Below, in pieces: positions 59,924 through 64,000 of a stretch of DNA of 64,000 nucleotides. The position numbers and the translations under genes are program-made. The notes under the pieces were generated by a model that saw only the letters and a program-made list of their open reading frames with translations, made no database searches and was not told where the DNA came from. Each line of letters opens with the position of its first letter. Within the stretch, counting starts at the first letter, position 1. The stretch comes from Aureimonas fodinaquatilis (GTDB taxonomy: Bacteria > Pseudomonadota > Alphaproteobacteria > Rhizobiales > Rhizobiaceae), in contig NZ_VTWH01000003.1 in assembly GCF_008369445.1 (NCBI RefSeq), forward strand, positions 516,063-580,062, read 5' to 3'.

Positions 59924-60703
59924 TCATATTCCGAAAGTCGGTCTGAACGACCCTTCCGCATCCAGAAGTGCGGGATCTATGGTCTCTTCCAGCTCGTCGA
60001 TCATGCTCATGCCGAAATCGACAAGCTGATCCGATGTGCGGCAGGCTTGCGCCTTGTCGCCATGCAGAACCGATTCAATGATGTCGAGATGCTTGTTGAT
60101 CGTGCGCTCAAGCCCCGCACGTCCGCCAATCTGCGAAATGTGCAGATATCCGATACGGCGAGCCATGGCATGCAGCGGCCGCAGCGCACTTTCCAGAAAA
60201 GGCTCCCCCGATGCGTGCAACAGCAGGATGTCCAGCGCCTTGTCGATTTCGTTGAAGCCGTCCAGTGTCAGCCTGTCACGCTCGCCGATGAGGCGACGCT
60301 TCAGGAATGACAATGTGGCGCGGTGATTGGCACTCAGATTGCCAACGGCTGCTTCTGTGACAAACCGGTTGAGGTCACGGCGCACGCTGACAAGCCGCCG
60401 TTCGCGGGACAGATCGATTGTTGGAACGCGAAGGCCGTTGCGCGGTTGAATCTGAAGCAGGGTTCCTGCGGCAAGCCGGCGAACGGCCTGATGAACGGGC
60501 GTGCGGCCAAGGCCAAGTTTCACCTGCAGGTCCTGCGTGCGCAGCTTTGACCCCGGAGCCAGTGCCATCGAAACAAACAGCTCTTCGATTCGCTCATAGG
60601 CGGCAGCCGTCAGGTCGGGCCAGTTGGTGACTGCAAGCGCGCGTGTATCGGCTTCAGCCTGTTTCGAACCCTCAGGTGTCGGGGCAGTGTCGGCGTTGCT
60701 CAT
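59924..60703 (-). CDS. GntR family (FadR/FCD-type) transcriptional regulator
   Basis: 259 residues. The winged helix is at about 35-100 (Y-E-R-I-E-E-L-F, G-S-K-L-R-T-Q-D-L-Q-V-K-L-G-L-G-R-T-P-V-H-Q-A-V-R-R-L). The FCD effector domain (about 110-245) contains D-L-N-R-F-V-T-E-A-A, F-L-K-R-R-L and I-N-K-H-L-D-I-I-E-S-V metal-type motifs. It is divergent from the enolase gene, and a palindrome lies between them at 60734-60757. It most likely represses both the TRAP genes and the catabolic genes until a sugar acid is present. Confidence 0.92.
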   Translation of the reverse strand: MSNADTAPTPEGSKQAEADTRALAVTNWPDLTAAAYERIEELFVSMALAPGSKLRTQDLQVKLGLGRTPVHQAVRRLAAGTLLQIQPRNGLRVPTIDLSRERRLVSVRRDLNRFVTEAAVGNLSANHRATLSFLKRRLIGERDRLTLDGFNEIDKALDILLLHASGEPFLESALRPLHAMARRIGYLHISQIGGRAGLERTINKHLDIIESVLHGDKAQACRTSDQLVDFGMSMIDELEETIDPALLDAEGSFRPTFGI

Positions 60704-60733
60704 GTCTGGCCCCTCTTGGCTCGAGTGATTTAG

Positions 60734-60757
60734 CGTGATATTTCACAAAGTATCACG
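60734..60757. promoter_or_regulatory. Palindromic operator of the divergent GntR-controlled region
   Basis: CGTGATA and TATCACG are perfect 7-base arms around a 10-base spacer (60734-60757). A tighter GTGA-TATT-TCAC dyad is nested inside (60735-60746). It lies 31 bases upstream of the GntR start and 51 upstream of the enolase start, where a shared operator would be expected. Confidence 0.65.
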
Positions 60758-60808
60758 AAATGTCAACGAGTGGCGAATTGTCGCCAAGGGTCAGAATGAG
60801 GAGACGAG

Positions 60809-62008
60809 ATGCGGATCACAGCGATAGAAACCTTGAGGCTTGAAGAGTTCGCCAATGTTCTCTGGGTCCGCGTGATCACTGATGCCGGTGTTGTTGGCCT
60901 TGGCGAAACCTTTTACGGCGCTGGAGCTGTGGAGGCGCACATCCATGACGTGCTGGCCGGGCGCCTGCTTGGCAAGGATCCATTGAGAATCGAGGCACAT
61001 TCGCGCGAGCTGGTGAACCTGCCGATGGCTCAAGCCTCCACCGGGGCAGAATATCGTGCCGCTTCAGCCATTGATCTGGCGCTGTGGGACATTTTCGGCA
61101 AAGTCTGCGACATGCCGGTGCATCAGATGCTGGGCGGGCTGTGTCACGACAGGGTGCCGATCTACAACACCTGCGCAGGCTATGGTTATGTGCGGTCAAA
61201 CAGCATCAAGCCGGTGGACACCTGGAATTTCGGTGCAGCGGCCGGTCCTTATGAAGATCTGAACGGCTTCATGACTGACGCCGGGGCCGTTGCTGAAAGC
61301 TTGCTGGAGCAGGGTATTTCAGCAATGAAAATCTGGCCGTTTGACCCTGCGGCGATTGAGAATGACGGTCGGTTCATCACCGCGGCGCAGATGCGAAAGG
61401 CTGTTGAGCCATTTGAGAAGATTCGCAAGGCGGTGGGCGACCAGATGCGGATCATGGTCGAGTTCCACTGCCTGTGGAACCTGCCCACCATCAAGCGGAT
61501 TGCCCGTGAGCTGGAGGCATTCGATCCCACCTGGTACGAAGATCCGATCCGCATGAACTCGGTGAGCGCATTGAAGGAATTGGCGGCGTCCACAACGGTG
61601 CCGATCTGTGCGTCCGAAACGCTGGGATCCCGCTTTCCTTACAAGGATATGCTGGAGGCGGGGGCAATTGGCATTGTGATGACCGATCTGGTGTGGACCG
61701 GCGGCCTGACAGAAGGGCGAAAAATCGCCAGCCTTGCCGATACATATCATCGCCCCTATGCGCCGCATGATTGCACCGGCCCTGTCGCTTATGTTGCGGC
61801 CGTCCACTCGTCTTTCTCTCAGCCAAACACAATGATTCAGGAATCAGTTCGGGCTTTCTATACTGGGTGGTATACGGAGCTTGTAACCGAGCTGCCGCGG
61901 ATTGAAGATGGCCACGTGCTGCCGATGGAGGGCCCGGGACTGGGAACAGAACTGCGCCCCGACGTCTTTCAGCGGACAGACCTGACCTGCCGTGTTTCAA
62001 AGCTTTGA
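60809..62008 (+). CDS. Enolase-superfamily (mandelate racemase/muconate lactonizing) dehydratase-like enzyme
   Basis: 399 residues. The N-terminal capping domain ends near 120; the barrel carries the metal-binding residues in M-V-E-F-H-C-L-W, W-Y-E-D-P-I-R and C-A-S-E-T-L-G. The A-M-K-I-W-P-F segment supplies the Lys base and H-D-C-T-G-P-V the His partner, as in sugar-acid dehydratases. The exact acid (galactonate-, mannonate- or other) is not resolved. It lies between a GntR operator and an SDR gene, so a two-step sugar-acid route is likely. Confidence 0.9.
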   Translation: MRITAIETLRLEEFANVLWVRVITDAGVVGLGETFYGAGAVEAHIHDVLAGRLLGKDPLRIEAHSRELVNLPMAQASTGAEYRAASAIDLALWDIFGKVCDMPVHQMLGGLCHDRVPIYNTCAGYGYVRSNSIKPVDTWNFGAAAGPYEDLNGFMTDAGAVAESLLEQGISAMKIWPFDPAAIENDGRFITAAQMRKAVEPFEKIRKAVGDQMRIMVEFHCLWNLPTIKRIARELEAFDPTWYEDPIRMNSVSALKELAASTTVPICASETLGSRFPYKDMLEAGAIGIVMTDLVWTGGLTEGRKIASLADTYHRPYAPHDCTGPVAYVAAVHSSFSQPNTMIQESVRAFYTGWYTELVTELPRIEDGHVLPMEGPGLGTELRPDVFQRTDLTCRVSKL

Positions 62009-62020
62009 ATGGAGTTGCAT

Positions 62021-62788
62021 ATGTCTCGACTTTTTAACCTTCAGGGCAAGACAGCCCTGGTAACCGGTTCTTCACGCGGGCTTGGTCTGGCCATGGCGCA
62101 GGGGCTTGCAGATGCCGGTGCCCGGCTTGTTCTGAACGGCGTCAATGAAGAGCGTCTGGAGTCTGCTGCAGCGGCATTGCGGCAGGATGGGTACGACGTT
62201 CTGGTGGCCGCATTTGACGTGACGGATGAAGCCAGTGTCGTTGCGGCGTTCGAGCGGTTTGACGCTGAAGGCATCGCGATTGACATCCTTGTCAACAATG
62301 CGGGCGTGCAGTTCCGCAAGCCCATGGTCGAGCTTGCAACCGCCGACTGGCAGCGGGTGATCGACACGAACCTGACCAGTGCATTTGTTGCCGGGCGGGA
62401 AGCTGCCAAGCGTATGATGGCACGCGGCGCAGGCGGAAAAATCATCAATATCGGTTCTCTGACCAGCGAACTGGCCAGGGCAACGGTTGCACCCTACACG
62501 GTGGCAAAAGGCGGCATTAAAATGCTGACGAAGGCCATGGCGGCGGAGTGGGGCGAGCATGGCATTCAGGCCAATGCAATCGGGCCCGGCTATATGCTGA
62601 CCGACATGAACGAGGCGCTGATTTCCAATCCGCAATTTGATGGCTGGGTCAAGGCCAGAACGCCAGCCCGGCGGTGGGGCGCGCCTGAAGAACTGGCGGG
62701 CACCGCCGTGTTTCTTGCCAGCGACGCATCCAACTATGTCAACGGGCAGATCATCTATGTCGATGGCGGCATGATCTCCGTTCTCTGA
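62021..62788 (+). CDS. SDR family oxidoreductase, gluconate 5-dehydrogenase-like
   Basis: 255 residues from the ATG at 62021 (MSRLFNLQGKTALV), which has GGAG eight bases upstream; an ATG at 62009, flush with the previous stop, would add four residues. The classical SDR pattern is complete: T-G-S-S-R-G-L-G cofactor motif (about residues 16-23), N-N-A-G near 90, Ser in I-G-S-L-T-S, Y-T-V-A-K active-site pair near 155-159. It resembles the gluconate 5-dehydrogenase/IdnO branch. It probably oxidises or reduces the enolase product or its precursor. Confidence 0.88.
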   Translation: MSRLFNLQGKTALVTGSSRGLGLAMAQGLADAGARLVLNGVNEERLESAAAALRQDGYDVLVAAFDVTDEASVVAAFERFDAEGIAIDILVNNAGVQFRKPMVELATADWQRVIDTNLTSAFVAGREAAKRMMARGAGGKIINIGSLTSELARATVAPYTVAKGGIKMLTKAMAAEWGEHGIQANAIGPGYMLTDMNEALISNPQFDGWVKARTPARRWGAPEELAGTAVFLASDASNYVNGQIIYVDGGMISVL

Positions 62789-62814
62789 TCCGGCCTTGCG
62801 TAGTCAGATAAAGT

Positions 62815-62844
62815 CGGTGGTCGTAAAGTCTGTGACGACCACCG
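62815..62844. terminator. Hairpin between convergent SDR and amino-acid-binding genes
   Basis: CGGTGGTCGT and ACGACCACCG form a perfect 10-bp stem with a 10-base loop. It lies midway between the SDR stop (plus) and the stop of the convergent minus-strand gene. There is no long T run, so termination strength is uncertain. Confidence 0.6.
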
Positions 62845-62870
62845 ATTCAGAATGATGACGTCAGGATAAA

Positions 62871-63665
62871 TCAGTCCAGCATTTCCTTCGGCAGGTCCTG
62901 CTTGAAATACTTCTTATAGATATCATTGAGCTTGCCATTGTGCAGGTTGGTGCTGACCCATTCGTCAGTCCAGGCGCGCAGGTCGTCGTCCCCCTTGCGC
63001 AAACCAATTCCCATTGGAAATGCCGCAAGTTCGATGGTTACTTCCAGGCCAAGATTGGGATTTTGCTCTGCGATCGAGTTTGCTGACGACAGAGCCGTCG
63101 CAATGATCTGCTGCTGACCGGTGATCACCGCTGTATTGGCGGTTGCCTCATCCTCATAGCGCACAATCTCGACTTTTGCCCCGCTATCCTTGACAAGTTT
63201 TGTCAGTGCAAGGTCAGTCGTCGTTCCGCGCACTGCTGCTACTGCGTGCCCGGACAGGTCATCCACCGATTTTACGCCCATCGAGGCAGGTGTGGCCACC
63301 ACAACCGGTACAACGCCGTAAGGTCTTGAAAAGTCAACGACCTGCTTGCGTTCATCGGTGATGGAAAAAGACGATATCACCATATCCACGCGATCTGACG
63401 TGAGAAATGGTACGCGGCTGGCGCCGGAAACAGCAACCATTTCCAGAGCCACACCCATATCTTCCGCAAGAAGCTTGGCGGTTTCCACGTCCGAGCCAAT
63501 TTCCTTGGCGTTTGCGTCGAGCATGCCATAGGGCGGGTGGCCAATGTCCACACCAACGATGATCTTGCCTCGCGCCTTGATTTCCTCAACTGATGCCGCG
63601 TTTGCGCATGTTGCCATCAGCGTTGCACCCAGTGTGGCTATCGTTGCCAGTGCATAAGCTTTCAT
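62871..63665 (-). CDS. Polar amino-acid ABC transporter substrate-binding protein
   Basis: 264 residues with a signal peptide (1-23, ending A-N-A). The type II periplasmic fold is recognised by I-I-V-G-V-D-I-G-H-P-P-Y-G-M-L, G-S-D-V-E-T-A-K-L-L-A-E-D, V-D-M-V-I-S-S-F-S-I-T-D-E-R and F-S-R-P-Y. The later Y-E-D-E-A-T-A and G-I-G-L-R-K-G-D-D-D-L blocks fit too. The ligand (basic or acidic amino acid) is not clear. It precedes the ATPase gene on the opposite side of a short gap and reads in the same direction. Confidence 0.9.
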   Translation of the reverse strand: MKAYALATIATLGATLMATCANAASVEEIKARGKIIVGVDIGHPPYGMLDANAKEIGSDVETAKLLAEDMGVALEMVAVSGASRVPFLTSDRVDMVISSFSITDERKQVVDFSRPYGVVPVVVATPASMGVKSVDDLSGHAVAAVRGTTTDLALTKLVKDSGAKVEIVRYEDEATANTAVITGQQQIIATALSSANSIAEQNPNLGLEVTIELAAFPMGIGLRKGDDDLRAWTDEWVSTNLHNGKLNDIYKKYFKQDLPKEMLD

Positions 63666-63714
63666 TCTGCTGTCTCCTCCACAGTGTGATTGGTTTTGCT
63701 GCCATGTGTTTTTG

Positions 63715-64000
63715 CTACAGGCCGTTTCCTGTAAACATCCTGAGTTCCGGAGTTCCGGGGTTCAGAAGCATGTCTCCGGTTCCGGTTTCCCAGACTTTTC
63801 CCTCGTGCATGAACACGATGAGATCGGCGACCTGACGTGCGAAGGCCATTTCATGGGTTACCAGAACCATGGTCATTCCTTCCGCCGCCAGCCCGGCAAT
63901 AACGCGCAGCACTTCACCGGTCAGTTCCGGGTCCAGTGCCGAAGTTACCTCGTCAAACAGCATCAGCCGTGGCTGCATGGCCAGCGAGCGGGCAATTGCC
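63715..64000 (-). CDS. Polar amino-acid ABC transporter ATP-binding protein, C-terminal part
   Basis: Partial gene cut by the window edge; about 95 codons are visible. It shows A-I-A-R-S-L-A-M-Q-P and L-M-L-F-D-E-V-T-S-A-L-D-P-E-L (Walker B and D-loop), V-T-H-E-M-A-F-A-R (switch His) and the typical polar-amino-acid ATPase end with E-L-R-M-F. The Walker A and signature lie beyond the window. It lies 49 bases before the binding-protein gene's start on the same strand. Confidence 0.93.
   Translation of the reverse strand, partial: AIARSLAMQPRLMLFDEVTSALDPELTGEVLRVIAGLAAEGMTMVLVTHEMAFARQVADLIVFMHEGKVWETGTGDMLLNPGTPELRMFTGNGL

Overview
The window looks like chromosomal DNA of an alphaproteobacterium of the Rhizobiales (Hyphomicrobiales). 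This rests on gene order and protein character: the tail of priA, a small membrane protein, a split atpHAGDC operon, then rppH-ctpA-envC-like-rlmH-rsfS-nadD-proA-proB-obgE-GNAT-rpmA-rplU. The L21 protein carries a long Ala/Lys/Glu-rich tail, and DUF992 and glycine-zipper lipoproteins are present. No species call is possible from the sequence alone.

Layout. 1-16.6 kb is a conserved housekeeping block: the F1 part of ATP synthase on the plus strand, then a long minus-strand series of envelope, ribosome, NAD and proline genes, many overlapping by 1-11 bases. A tRNA-Ser(CGA) follows at 16.9 kb. A 19-base copy of its 3' end, with one mismatch, recurs at 20.48 kb. The two bracket a 3.5-kb segment with one intact gene, a 965-aa autotransporter; an IS3 transposase remnant lies just outside. 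20.9-28.7 kb is a catabolic cluster: enzymes of the lower homoprotocatechuate (5-carboxymethyl-2-hydroxymuconate) pathway interleaved with a tripartite tricarboxylate transporter (TctABC), a PrpB-like lyase and a divergent IclR regulator. An 18-bp inverted repeat overlaps the ribosome binding sites of both divergent genes.

28.7-35.5 kb starts with a frameshifted tyrosine-integrase remnant. It then carries a TonB-dependent receptor, a DUF2218 protein and a four-gene siderophore ABC importer, and was probably acquired by transfer. 35.6-39.3 kb holds small envelope and periplasmic proteins (DUF992, EF-hand, glycine-zipper lipoprotein, Cu/Zn superoxide dismutase, porin). 39.7-53.9 kb is a stress-like block: AspT antiporter, a large Orn/Lys/Arg-type decarboxylase, a SulP transporter, AsdA aspartate 4-decarboxylase, a small helical protein, polyphosphate kinase 2, DUF3300 and DUF2950 proteins, and a membrane-anchored regulator with CadC-like topology. 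My reading is that AspT and AsdA form the known proton-motive aspartate/alanine cycle and that the surrounding genes are recruited around acid or energy stress.

53.9-64 kb has a small hypothetical gene, a YgeA-like Asp/Glu racemase and a class C beta-lactamase-fold hydrolase. A TRAP transporter (fused DctQM plus DctP) follows, with a divergent GntR regulator whose palindromic operator lies at 60.73 kb, a mandelate-racemase-type enolase and an SDR dehydrogenase, which together suggest sugar-acid uptake and catabolism. The window ends inside a polar amino-acid ABC transporter. No CRISPR array, rRNA or intact mobile element was seen.
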